From contig NC_012881.1 of NCBI RefSeq assembly GCF_000023445.1, positions 811,501 to 875,500 on the forward strand: 64,000 bases of DNA. The letters run 5' to 3'. The stretch comes from Maridesulfovibrio salexigens DSM 2638 (GTDB lineage Bacteria > Desulfobacterota > Desulfovibrionia > Desulfovibrionales > Desulfovibrionaceae). The position numbers and the translations under genes were made by a program. This document shows positions 42,874 through 50,727 of the stretch, in pieces (position 1 is the stretch's first letter; each line of letters opens with the position of its first letter). Under the pieces are notes generated by a model. The model made no database searches. It was not told the origin of the DNA and was given only the letters and a program-made list of their open reading frames with translations.

Positions 42874-42904
42874 TTATGGCGGATCATACTTTTAAATTTC
42901 AAAG
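42874..42904 (-). promoter_or_regulatory. Candidate sigma-32 heat-shock promoter for groESL
   Basis: On the minus strand CTTTGAAA (42897-42904) is followed after 14 bases by CCGCCATAA (42874-42882), close to the heat-shock pattern CTTGAAA-N14-CCCCATNT. It lies about 55 bases before the groES start. No CIRCE repeat was found. Confidence 0.5.
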
Positions 42905-43304
42905 CCTGCGTCTCTCAGCAGGCCGGATGCTTCCGCAGAAGCTGACATAAATTAAGACAGTCTGTGGATATGTCAACACCGTGAGTCGAAAAAAAGTACT
43001 GCTTTTTTTCATCAGTTTCGATTGTGTGATTTCAACCAAATTTGAGACCATGCGGTCCTTTTAGCGCAATCTGCTTGACATTCCTTTGTAAATGCTTGTA
43101 AGCCGCCCATTCCGCCCTGATTTTAGGGGCCCGCTGCACCGGCGAAAAGTTACTTTTTTGTGCTTTCTAATGAATATAATATCCTATCAGGCTAAGATTT
43201 GCTTTTCGCTATGGCTTTTTCTAAATTTCTGGTGTAGTGGGCTTTAAGGGGTACGGATATCCGCCGCCTAAGCGCGGGAAAAAATACTTTTGAAGGAGTT
43301 AACT
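42905..43304 (+). other. 400-base intergenic region, groES/HU
   Basis: No ORF. It holds the upstream side of the groES promoter, a TTGACA at 43075-43080 without a good minus 10, and a perfect TATAAT at 43175-43180 that lacks a good minus 35. One of these probably starts the HU gene. An untranslated leader of 100 bases or more is implied. A Shine-Dalgarno AAGGAG precedes the HU ATG. Confidence 0.5.
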
Positions 43305-43577
43305 ATGAGTAAAACTGTTCTTGTTAAGAAAATCCGGGAAAAACTGGAGCTGAGTGCAAAAGACGCATCTGCCGCACTGGACGGCGTTCTCAGCGCAATC
43401 GAAGACGGCCTCAAAGAAGAAGGCAATGTTACCCTTACAGGTTTTGGTACATTTAAGACTGTAGAGCGTTCCGCTCGCACCGGACGCAACCCCCAGACCG
43501 GCGAAGCTATCCAGATTCCCGCTTCCCGTGGCGTTAAATTCACTCCCGGAAAATTCCTCAAGGACGCAGTTAAATAA
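43305..43577 (+). CDS. HU/IHF-family DNA-binding protein
   Basis: 90 residues. The histone-like HU fold wraps and bends DNA. It has the family line LVKKIREKLELSAKDASAALDGVLSAIEDGLKEEGNVTLTGFGTFKTVERSARTGRNPQTGE and the arm ending ASRGVKFTPGKFLKDAVK (near residue 80). The ATG at 43305 follows GAAGGAG; an upstream ATG is rejected. HU or IHF subunit cannot be separated by reading alone. A strong terminator follows. Confidence 0.94.
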   Translation: MSKTVLVKKIREKLELSAKDASAALDGVLSAIEDGLKEEGNVTLTGFGTFKTVERSARTGRNPQTGEAIQIPASRGVKFTPGKFLKDAVK

Positions 43578-43599
43578 TTCTGGTTCTGACGAAGTTTTA

Positions 43600-43638
43600 A
43601 AGCCGTTTCCGGGTGACTCCGGAAGCGGCTTTTTTTTA
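43600..43638 (+). terminator. Intrinsic terminator after HU
   Basis: AAGCCGTTTCCGG pairs with CCGGAAGCGGCTT, followed by eight T. Confidence 0.94.
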
Positions 43639-43768
43639 TGTGTACAATATATAAGAATACTCATAGCCTTCCTCTCGCTCCACTGCGCTTCCCGTTGAAG
43701 ATGATAAAAAATGTCATGCGCTAATTAATTATAATATCTAGCTGAGTTTCAAGCTATCGGAGTTGAAA

Positions 43769-45139
43769 ATGATATCTTTATGGAACAAACCATTCGGATA
43801 CAAGCATGTGCTTGATATAAGTATGCCTCTAGCGGTGAGTATGGCTTCCACCACCATAATGCAGGTGACAGACCGTATTTTTCTCGGTCGCTATTCTATG
43901 GAGGCCATCGCTGCCGCATTGCCTGCGGGAATCATGTCTTTTCTGTTCATTTCCTTTTTTATGGGAGTGGCCAGTTATATTAATGTATTTATCGCTCAGT
44001 ATACCGGAGCAGCACGACCGGAACGTGTAGCCTCAAGCCTTTGGCAGGGTATTTATTTCGCGCTTGGGGCATGGGTTATCCTTGGCGTTATGGGATTCTG
44101 GCTGACCCCGCTTCTGGAAAAGGGCGGGCATCCCCCTGAAGTTCTGGAACTTGAGATTCAATATTTCCGTATTCTCATGCTCGGAGCCGGGCTTCCTGTA
44201 CTTGATACTGCGCTTTCAGGATTCTTTGCCGGACGCGGACTGACTAGAACCGTTATGGTTGTTAATATGATCGGTGCCGCAGTCAACATCCCCTTGGATT
44301 ATGCTTTGATCAACGGTTTCTGGATTTTCCCAGAAATGGGTATTCGTGGGGCAGCCATTGCTACGCTCACTGCCGGGGCGGTCATTGTGGGTATCTATAT
44401 TCCGCTGATTTTTAACAGGGAGAATGAGAAAGCTTTCAAGACCCGCAGTAATTACCGTTTTGAGCCGGAACTCTTTAAGCGGTTCATCTCATTCGGACTT
44501 TCCAACGGTATGCAGTTTTTCCTCGATATCTTTGCCATTACTTTTTTTGTGTACATGGTCGGACGTCTGGGAACAGTAATCCTCGCGGCCAGCAATATTG
44601 TTCTTTCCATTGATGGAGTTTCGTTTTTCCCGGCTTATGGCATTGCCGTAGGTGTCAGCACCCTCGTGGGGCAGGCCATTGGGCAGGGTAGGCCGGATTA
44701 TGCAAGGCGGGCTACCAAATGCGCTCTACACATCACTACCGTCTGGATGCTGTTCATGGGGCTGATCTATCTGGTCTTCCCGGAACTGCTCTTGTCTCTG
44801 TTCCGCCCGGAGAACATCACTGATGCAGTATTTGCTGATGTATTGGATTACGGAACTCATTTTCTGCTCTTTACCGCAGCATATATTCTTTTCGACGGAA
44901 CTGCTCTGGTCTATTCCGGTGCCTTGAAAGGGGCTGGTGATGTTGTTTACGTTATGAAGAGCGTCGGCTTATGCTGTGTCGCGGTGATGGTCATTCCTTG
45001 CTACATGGGAGTGGAGGTGTATCCTTCCGGCCCTTATTTCTTGTGGGCCATATTTACCCTGTATGTAATCGTTCTGGCAGCAGCCTTCTATTGGCGGTTT
45101 CAGGGCGGGAGATGGGAAGGTATGCGGGTTATTGAGTAA
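43769..45139 (+). CDS. MATE family multidrug/organic cation exporter
   Basis: 456 residues with about twelve hydrophobic helices. MATE transporters export drugs and metabolites in exchange for sodium or protons. Typical pieces are ISMPLAVSMASTTIMQVTDRIFLGRYSMEAIAAALPAG near 19, PLDYALINGFWIFPEMGIRGAAIATL near 178 and the C-terminal half GAGVSTLVGQAIGQGRPDYARRA-like segment near 300. The ATG at 43769 has CGGAG seven bases upstream. Substrate is unknown. A terminator follows. Confidence 0.93.
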   Translation: MISLWNKPFGYKHVLDISMPLAVSMASTTIMQVTDRIFLGRYSMEAIAAALPAGIMSFLFISFFMGVASYINVFIAQYTGAARPERVASSLWQGIYFALGAWVILGVMGFWLTPLLEKGGHPPEVLELEIQYFRILMLGAGLPVLDTALSGFFAGRGLTRTVMVVNMIGAAVNIPLDYALINGFWIFPEMGIRGAAIATLTAGAVIVGIYIPLIFNRENEKAFKTRSNYRFEPELFKRFISFGLSNGMQFFLDIFAITFFVYMVGRLGTVILAASNIVLSIDGVSFFPAYGIAVGVSTLVGQAIGQGRPDYARRATKCALHITTVWMLFMGLIYLVFPELLLSLFRPENITDAVFADVLDYGTHFLLFTAAYILFDGTALVYSGALKGAGDVVYVMKSVGLCCVAVMVIPCYMGVEVYPSGPYFLWAIFTLYVIVLAAAFYWRFQGGRWEGMRVIE

Positions 45140-45162
45140 GAACTATACCTAGACGTAACTAT

Positions 45163-45200
45163 AAAATCCGGACCAAGGTTGCCTTGGTCCGGATTTTTTT
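45163..45200 (+). terminator. Intrinsic terminator after the MATE gene
   Basis: AAATCCGGACCAAGG pairs with CCTTGGTCCGGATTT, followed by a T run. Confidence 0.94.
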
Positions 45201-45347
45201 ATGCCCAATTGTATGTGTGTTGTAATTATGGATGACTTATAAGTTCTATGTGTCCAATTACTATAGATGTGTTTGATATATTGTATGATGTTTGATAGTT
45301 TGTGTAAATCTCAACGGGGAGATAAATGAAGTTTTAAGGAGAGGGGT

Positions 45348-46838
45348 ATGTCTAGATCATTTTTTTATATATTTTTAGTGTTTCTGATTGGTTTAGCTGG
45401 GTCCGCTTATGCAGAGGATTTGTATATCGCGGATCATTTAGATGGATCTATTACGGTCATTGACTCTGAAGATCATCCCGTTTCCGGGGCTCCTGTTTCA
45501 AAGCAGCATATCTCCGGAGATAAAACAGGACTTTCCGGGCAAGATGTCTTTGGTCTTTTGGTTTATAATAATGAGCTGTTTGCTACTAATGATGGTACTG
45601 GGGCACCAGTAGCTTTACTTGTGTTTGATGCCGCAGCTACGGGTAATGTTGAACCTAAACGTAAAATTACAAGTCTCAAATGTCCTCGTGGAGTGGCTGC
45701 AGCAGGATCAGAGCTTTTTGTTGGGGATATTTTTGGTAGAGGCTTTGTAAAAGTCTTTAATATTACTGATTCAGGTGATGTTGCTCCTAAAAGAACCATA
45801 AGCAGTGATACTCTTAATACCGTATGGAAATTGGCTGTGTCAGGTTCGGAGGTGTTTGTCAGCTCTGGCAGTAAAATTTATGTTTTTGATAAAACAGCTA
45901 ACTCAAATGTTGAGCCTAAGCGGGTCATTGAGCATAAGACTCTCGATTTTTCCAATGCTATAGGCTTAGCTGTTGAAGGCGGTTTTGTTTATGTTGGGGA
46001 TGCCCATGGAAGAATTATGGTTTTTCCCATTTCGTCCAATGGAGAAGTGGAGCCTATAGCGACAATTAGTGGTACGTTGACCGGGATAGCCAATCCTTTC
46101 GGGATAGTAGTTAAGAATGGTTATATTTATGCTTCCGAGTATAACAATAACAAGATTAACGTATTTAAGACGACTGATAACGGCAATGTAGCCCCGCAAT
46201 GGAAATATTCCAGTGCTGACTTTCCTAGGCCATTGACGCTTGCAATGGAGAGTGGCGGATACGTTCGTACTTCCGAGCACCAGCAAAGCGGTGTGAATGT
46301 CTCACTTCTTTCCAATACCGAAAACGCCACCACCGACTCTGTGCTGCAACAAACCTATCACATACCACCCAATTTTGAACTGCGTGCTCCGGTTGGTGCT
46401 TTTACAGCCACAGTGGATAGTAACGGTGCTAACGGAGTTTTCCGTTTTAATTCTACCAGCTTGAACGGTACTACTGGTGATGTACGGCTGTATAAATGCT
46501 TTGATACCAATGGAACCTGTATGGCATTTGGATCGTATTCCACTGCGATTGACCCTGATACAGAAGGGGCTTGGTGGCTTGAAGACGATAATGGAAACTA
46601 CATTGATCCGGGGGCTACCCTGACTCAGGGGACGAATTACTGGGTTAACTACGTTGTAAAAGACAATGGTATTTATGACGAAGACCGGGCTTTGGGGGCA
46701 ATCAAAGATCCTGCCGCGCTTGGTTCGGTTAGAGAAAGCAATGGCGGGTGTGTTATGAATCCTGCTGCCGGATTTGGTCTGGAGTGGGTGTTGCTGGCGT
46801 TCGTTGCTCTTGTAGGAATAATTTCCAGAAGAAAGTAA
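45348..46838 (+). CDS. Secreted beta-propeller-like protein with a C-terminal sorting signal
   Basis: 496 residues. Residues 1-22 are a signal peptide (FFYIFLVFLIGLAGSAYA). Residues about 25-330 contain repeated blade-like units (LFVGDIFGRGFVKVFNITDSGDVAPKRTISS; VYVGDAHGRIMVFPISSNGEVEP), as in NHL/YncE-type propellers. Residues about 340-470 resemble a choice-of-anchor domain. The end has GGCVMNPAAGFGLEW, a hydrophobic helix and RRK: a C-terminal Cys-bearing sorting signal of the JDVT/Synerg-CTERM kind. It is probably anchored at the cell surface. AAGGAGAGG precedes the ATG. Confidence 0.8.
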   Translation: MSRSFFYIFLVFLIGLAGSAYAEDLYIADHLDGSITVIDSEDHPVSGAPVSKQHISGDKTGLSGQDVFGLLVYNNELFATNDGTGAPVALLVFDAAATGNVEPKRKITSLKCPRGVAAAGSELFVGDIFGRGFVKVFNITDSGDVAPKRTISSDTLNTVWKLAVSGSEVFVSSGSKIYVFDKTANSNVEPKRVIEHKTLDFSNAIGLAVEGGFVYVGDAHGRIMVFPISSNGEVEPIATISGTLTGIANPFGIVVKNGYIYASEYNNNKINVFKTTDNGNVAPQWKYSSADFPRPLTLAMESGGYVRTSEHQQSGVNVSLLSNTENATTDSVLQQTYHIPPNFELRAPVGAFTATVDSNGANGVFRFNSTSLNGTTGDVRLYKCFDTNGTCMAFGSYSTAIDPDTEGAWWLEDDNGNYIDPGATLTQGTNYWVNYVVKDNGIYDEDRALGAIKDPAALGSVRESNGGCVMNPAAGFGLEWVLLAFVALVGIISRRK

Positions 46839-46860
46839 ATTCCATTTACTGTGTGAAAAT

Positions 46861-46896
46861 AAGAAGCCGGATCAGAAATTTCTGATCCGGCTTCTT
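46861..46896. terminator. Perfect bidirectional terminator
   Basis: An 18-bp perfect palindrome AAGAAGCCGGATCAGAAA/complement between convergent genes, with T-rich flanks on both strands. Confidence 0.9.
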
Positions 46897-46918
46897 TCGT
46901 TTTATAAAAAGAAATTTA

Positions 46919-47527
46919 TTATGTTTCCTGCGTCGCCAGCAGCATTTCCGGTCTGACTTTTTGTAAGAAACCGTATGCTGATGCGCAGATGAAGCCTTCG
47001 ATGATCATGATGGGAACGTGCCCGTAAACAATCATCTGTGCCGCTGATGCGAAGCTCTCGTCAGTAAAGGACAGAGCCAGCGCGGTCAGAAGGGCGGAGA
47101 GGGTGATCGACATTGCGCCGCAAAGGAAGGCCCCGAGGCTCATGCTGAAAAAGTTTTTCTTGAGCAGTGGGCGGAACATATAGTGACAGGCCACTGCGGG
47201 GAGAGCCATGGTTGCGGTGTTGATGCCGATTACAGTCAATCCGCCGTATTGGAAGAGTACTGCCTGCAGCAGGAGGCCGGTAAGGATAGCCGGAAAAGCG
47301 GCCCAACCGAGAAGAAGCCCCATGAGTCCGCTAAGGATTAAGTGTGCACTGGAAGGTCCTATTGGAATGTGAATCAGCGAGGCAATAAAAAAGACCGAAG
47401 AGAGCAGTGCTACGGAAACAAGTTTTTCCGAATCAAGCTTTCTCAGGCCTATCATGGTTCCTGTTGCTGCTACAACCGCACCGCTGGCAAGCACCGGCAG
47501 TGAAAGGACTCCTTCTGATATGTGCAT
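46919..47527 (-). CDS. cbiM: CbiM-type substrate-binding component of an energy-coupling transporter
   Basis: 202 residues with about six membrane helices. CbiM/NikM proteins bind cobalt or nickel ions via the extreme N-terminus (MHISEGVLS, His at 2) for uptake. The conserved VLFQYGGLTVIGINTATMALPA near 89 is visible. CbiN, CbiQ and CbiO are not next to it, so the module is orphan here. Cobalt is likelier given three cobalamin genes in the window, but nickel cannot be excluded. No riboswitch was recognised upstream. A terminator lies after the stop. Confidence 0.9.
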   Translation of the reverse strand: MHISEGVLSLPVLASGAVVAATGTMIGLRKLDSEKLVSVALLSSVFFIASLIHIPIGPSSAHLILSGLMGLLLGWAAFPAILTGLLLQAVLFQYGGLTVIGINTATMALPAVACHYMFRPLLKKNFFSMSLGAFLCGAMSITLSALLTALALSFTDESFASAAQMIVYGHVPIMIIEGFICASAYGFLQKVRPEMLLATQET

Positions 47528-47674
47528 ACTCGTATTCCTTATTGATAATGAGTAGGGCAGCCCTAGATCTTTTTTAGAATTTGTGAGGCTTGAGCTGCAT
47601 ACTTTTTTTGAAAGTATAGCACAGTAGCGAGCGTGTCAAGAATGGGTATGGATTCTTTATCCTTCGTTGCGCTG

Positions 47675-49303
47675 TTAGCGGTACTTTTCGAGCATTTTCA
47701 GCAGGTTTTTATTTTCAATAGGTTTAGCAAGATAATCGTTCATCCCGGAATTCAGGAATTTTTCCCGATCACCTTTCATGGCATAAGCTGTCATGGCAAT
47801 GATGGGAATGTTTTTGTTCTCTGGGCCTGCCTCTCCCATTCTAATAGCCTGAGTAGCGGATATTCCATCCATTATCGGCATTTGGATGTCCATCATTACT
47901 ATATGGAAACGGTCTTTAGCTGCTGCTTCTACAGCAAGTTTTCCGTTTTCTACTGCTGTTACCTCACATCCGGCCAATTCCATTTGCCGTTTCGCAGCCA
48001 TTCTGTTTATGGCTTCATCTTCAACTAAAAGGACTTTTAGCTTGCTATTGGAAGTCTTGGTCTTGTCGGCCAAAACGGGTGCGATTTTGTCTGATGCCGG
48101 GAGGCCAAAAGGTATGCATAAGTATACTGTTGTCCCAATGCCCAACTCGCTTTCAATCGAAATATTGCCGCCCATAAGTTCTACTAGCTGTTTGCAGATT
48201 GACAATCCAAGCCCTGCACCTTGATGAGTGCGTTGATATCCTTCGCTAAGCTGTATAAAGGGCGAGAATAGTTCTTCCATCTTGCTGTCCGGTATACCGG
48301 GACCAGTGTCACTCACGCTGAAGAGGATTTTTGTTGTGCCGGCAGTAGTGTGAGGCAGAGGGTATGTTTCAACTTTGATGATTCCGTCATTAGTAAACTT
48401 GATCGCATTGCTTATGATGTTGGTTAAAACCTGCTGGAGTCGTGAGGAGTCGCCGGTAAGCTTAGTAATTGTTGTCGGGTGAAGACTCAGGTTGAGTTTG
48501 AGACCTTTTTGCTGGGCGGATGGCCGGTATAAATCAGTCAGATTCTGCATAAGTTCGAGCAGGTCAAAAGGGGCAGGGTCAACAGCTAGTTTGCCTGCTT
48601 CAACTCTTGAAAGATCAAGAATATCAGAAAGCAGAGTGGTAAGCCTTTTGACGCCTGTCACTGCAAGTTCGATATATTCAAGCTGTTTTTCTTTCTCCGG
48701 AGCCGATTTGAGTAGTTGTAGCATTCCCAGCACGCCATTTAGGGGGGTGCGTATTTCATGGCTCATATTTGCGAGAAATTCGCTTTTAGCTCTACTGGCT
48801 GACTCAGCCTGTTCTTTGGCTTGAATTAGCTGGCGGTGTGCCTTTTTAGTTTCAGTAAGATCAACATCTATACAATACATGTATTTTGATCCGTCTGGAT
48901 TTTTTTGCATAACGTGGGCTGAGTATACAGGCACAATGCTCCCGTCCTTGTGTATCAGATCCAATTCTCCGGCGGGAATACGGATACCTTTGTCATGCCA
49001 GTCCTGGATATGGTTGATTACTGCTTCTCGCATGTAATCGGGGATAATCAATTCTTCGAGCTTCATTCCTAAAGCTTCTTCCTGAGAATATCCGTAAAGC
49101 TTTTCGCTGGCTTTGTTCCAGAAAACGACCTCACGGTTCTTGTTGTATCCTTGAACAGAAACCATCTCTACGTGGTCAATGAGTCTCCTGAATCGTTCTT
49201 CAAGATAATTGTCTGTGCCGCAGAGCTGAGATTCCAGTTCTGCTATACGTTCGTTTTTTTGTTTCAGTTCTTTGACCAACTGTTCTTTGCTTCTATCAAT
49301 CAT
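47675..49303 (-). CDS. Hybrid sensor histidine kinase with PAS domain and receiver
   Basis: 542 residues from the ATG at 49303. Coiled start (EQLVKELKQKNERIAELESQL), PAS domain (about 35-155, DLIHKDGSIVPVYSAHVMQ), then the H-box FLANMSHEIRTPLNG near 180, an ATPase with NIISNAIKFT, SVSDTGPGIP and GAGLGLSICK, and a receiver at about 420-540 with LLVEDEAINR, MMDIQMPIMDG and AKPIENKNLL. No membrane helix; cytoplasmic. Output partner unknown. An ATG at 49360 would add 19 residues without a good ribosome site. Confidence 0.93.
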   Translation of the reverse strand: MIDRSKEQLVKELKQKNERIAELESQLCGTDNYLEERFRRLIDHVEMVSVQGYNKNREVVFWNKASEKLYGYSQEEALGMKLEELIIPDYMREAVINHIQDWHDKGIRIPAGELDLIHKDGSIVPVYSAHVMQKNPDGSKYMYCIDVDLTETKKAHRQLIQAKEQAESASRAKSEFLANMSHEIRTPLNGVLGMLQLLKSAPEKEKQLEYIELAVTGVKRLTTLLSDILDLSRVEAGKLAVDPAPFDLLELMQNLTDLYRPSAQQKGLKLNLSLHPTTITKLTGDSSRLQQVLTNIISNAIKFTNDGIIKVETYPLPHTTAGTTKILFSVSDTGPGIPDSKMEELFSPFIQLSEGYQRTHQGAGLGLSICKQLVELMGGNISIESELGIGTTVYLCIPFGLPASDKIAPVLADKTKTSNSKLKVLLVEDEAINRMAAKRQMELAGCEVTAVENGKLAVEAAAKDRFHIVMMDIQMPIMDGISATQAIRMGEAGPENKNIPIIAMTAYAMKGDREKFLNSGMNDYLAKPIENKNLLKMLEKYR

Positions 49304-49530
49304 ATGCGTTCCAATGGTTTCATGTGTATTCTTATAAATATGCCATATTGCCCTGCTCATGCACAGGGGAGATTTGATCTAGGGGGAATATAATTCCTGC
49401 CAATTTTATGACTGGGTTGGGTTAGTTTTTGAGGCTGAATAATGGCTTGTATTACAGTGTCTTATGTATTTAATACTTCTTAATGTTTGTTGGTATGCAT
49501 GTTGCTTTCTCATGTGCAGGAGGTAAACAA

Positions 49531-49704
49531 ATGCGAAAAAGAAGATTTTCAGAGAAAGCCATCCCTCTTTTATTCGACGTTGTAGTTTGGGGAGGATTTG
49601 CAGCCTTTCTGTTTGCAAGCTATATCGCTTGCCAGACCCTGTTGGAGCGGTTTCCCGGTCCCGTAAACAAGATTATGAGCATGTTTCAGAATTTTGTCGC
49701 ATGA
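49531..49704 (+). CDS. Small single-pass membrane protein
   Basis: 57 residues. Basic start MRKRRFSEK, one hydrophobic helix (about 12-34: IPLLFDVVVWGGFAAFLFASYIACQTLL) and a short tail. The start ATG at 49531 has a strong GCAGGAGGT site; the open frame upstream is not used. Family not recognised. It lies between the kinase gene and an iron-cluster-like small protein. Confidence 0.7.
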   Translation: MRKRRFSEKAIPLLFDVVVWGGFAAFLFASYIACQTLLERFPGPVNKIMSMFQNFVA

Positions 49705-49837
49705 TTCCGGGAATTCTTGCCTAAGCTCAGCTATAGGTTTGCTGGATCAGCAGGTAAGTTTTCAGCGAGGGTTGACTTCATATAAATAGGGGTTACATTT
49801 AATTTGAAAATGAAATCCCCTATCAATGGAGCTTTTG

Positions 49838-50014
49838 ATGGAAAATTTAATTGTTTTCGGTGCTATTGCAATAGCTGTAATCTATCTGGCCAGAAAATGG
49901 TTTGGTAAAGGAGGGGGCGGTTGCGGCTGTGGTTGCGACTGCTCTGCTTCCAAAGATGGAACGGAATGTTGCGGCGGTGAAGGGAAATGCATCGACGATC
50001 TTCGACAAAAGTAG
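49838..50014 (+). CDS. FeoB-associated cysteine-rich membrane protein
   Basis: 58 residues. One N-terminal membrane helix (IVFGAIAIAVIYLARKWF), a glycine run and then the cysteine cluster GGGCGCGCDCSASKDGTECCG. This matches the FeoB-associated Cys-rich family, often beside ferrous iron uptake genes; no feo gene is in the window. Of two in-frame ATGs, the one at 49838 has GGAG six bases upstream. Function is unknown. Confidence 0.82.
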   Translation: MENLIVFGAIAIAVIYLARKWFGKGGGGCGCGCDCSASKDGTECCGGEGKCIDDLRQK

Positions 50015-50727
50015 TAATATACAATAAAAATAAATATTTCTATGTAGTTATCTTCTGTTTTTTCTGTAATTAAGTCTAAGTTGAAACACAAGGTATTTCA
50101 GGCCGTCTGCTTATAGCGGGCGGCTTTTTTTTGTTTTGACAGGCATACACGTATAAACAGATGCTGTTATCATAATTCGCTACATAGTCAGTAGGTTTTT
50201 TCTTTAAAAGAAACATTTCCACTCAAGAAAAACAAAAATGTAAATTGGATTGTGAAAAAATGTTCAAATGTGTTGTTTTTTGGTCTGAAAAGGGTTCGAT
50301 AGTGAACTTTTACACCCTAAATAATATGTATGATCGAAAATGAGATTGCAGATTTGCTAAAGGGTTCCCTTAAGGGGAAGGAAATAATTTTTTTTAAAAA
50401 AGATAATTAAATCTGATGCTTGTCTTTTGCAGGATGGTCTTACTGAATATCTTTACGGTAAAAAAACGGTCTCATGGAAAGGGAATTTTATACAGTACTT
50501 ACTAAAATTTTTTTTAGCTACTCTTTTTTGCTGAAATTGTCAGAGGATTGTGTTAAGTACTTGTTACTTTCAGCTCGTCTCATTGCCACACTTTATTTCA
50601 GGCTAGACGAATTCGTTCTCGTAAATTACTGGTTTCCTTTAAAAAATTTGGGTTTAACAAGAATGTGTATCCGCACGCTCCCCCGCTTGCGGCGATGTGT
50701 TCCATTCTCAAACCATAGGGAGGGGAA
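50015..50727 (+). other. 713-base AT-rich gap before the oxaloacetate decarboxylase operon
   Basis: No convincing gene. A terminator sits at 50102-50135; below it the DNA is AT-rich with poly-T and poly-A runs and a TTGACA at 50138-50143. Open frames here run into the oadA start and have no family likeness. The promoter of oadA is probably within the last few hundred bases, but I cannot place it. Confidence 0.6.
50102..50135 (+). terminator. Intrinsic terminator after the cysteine-rich gene
   Basis: GCCGTCTGC pairs with GCGGGCGGC (two G-U pairs) followed by eight T. Confidence 0.85.

Noticed and set aside
42822-42902. A longer N-terminus for GroES
   Set aside because: The extra 27 residues do not resemble GroES; the ATG at 42821 has a strong ribosome site.
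47528-47674. Cobalamin riboswitch upstream of cbiM
   Set aside because: The gap is too short and no conserved core was seen; nor was one found before cbiG or cobB.
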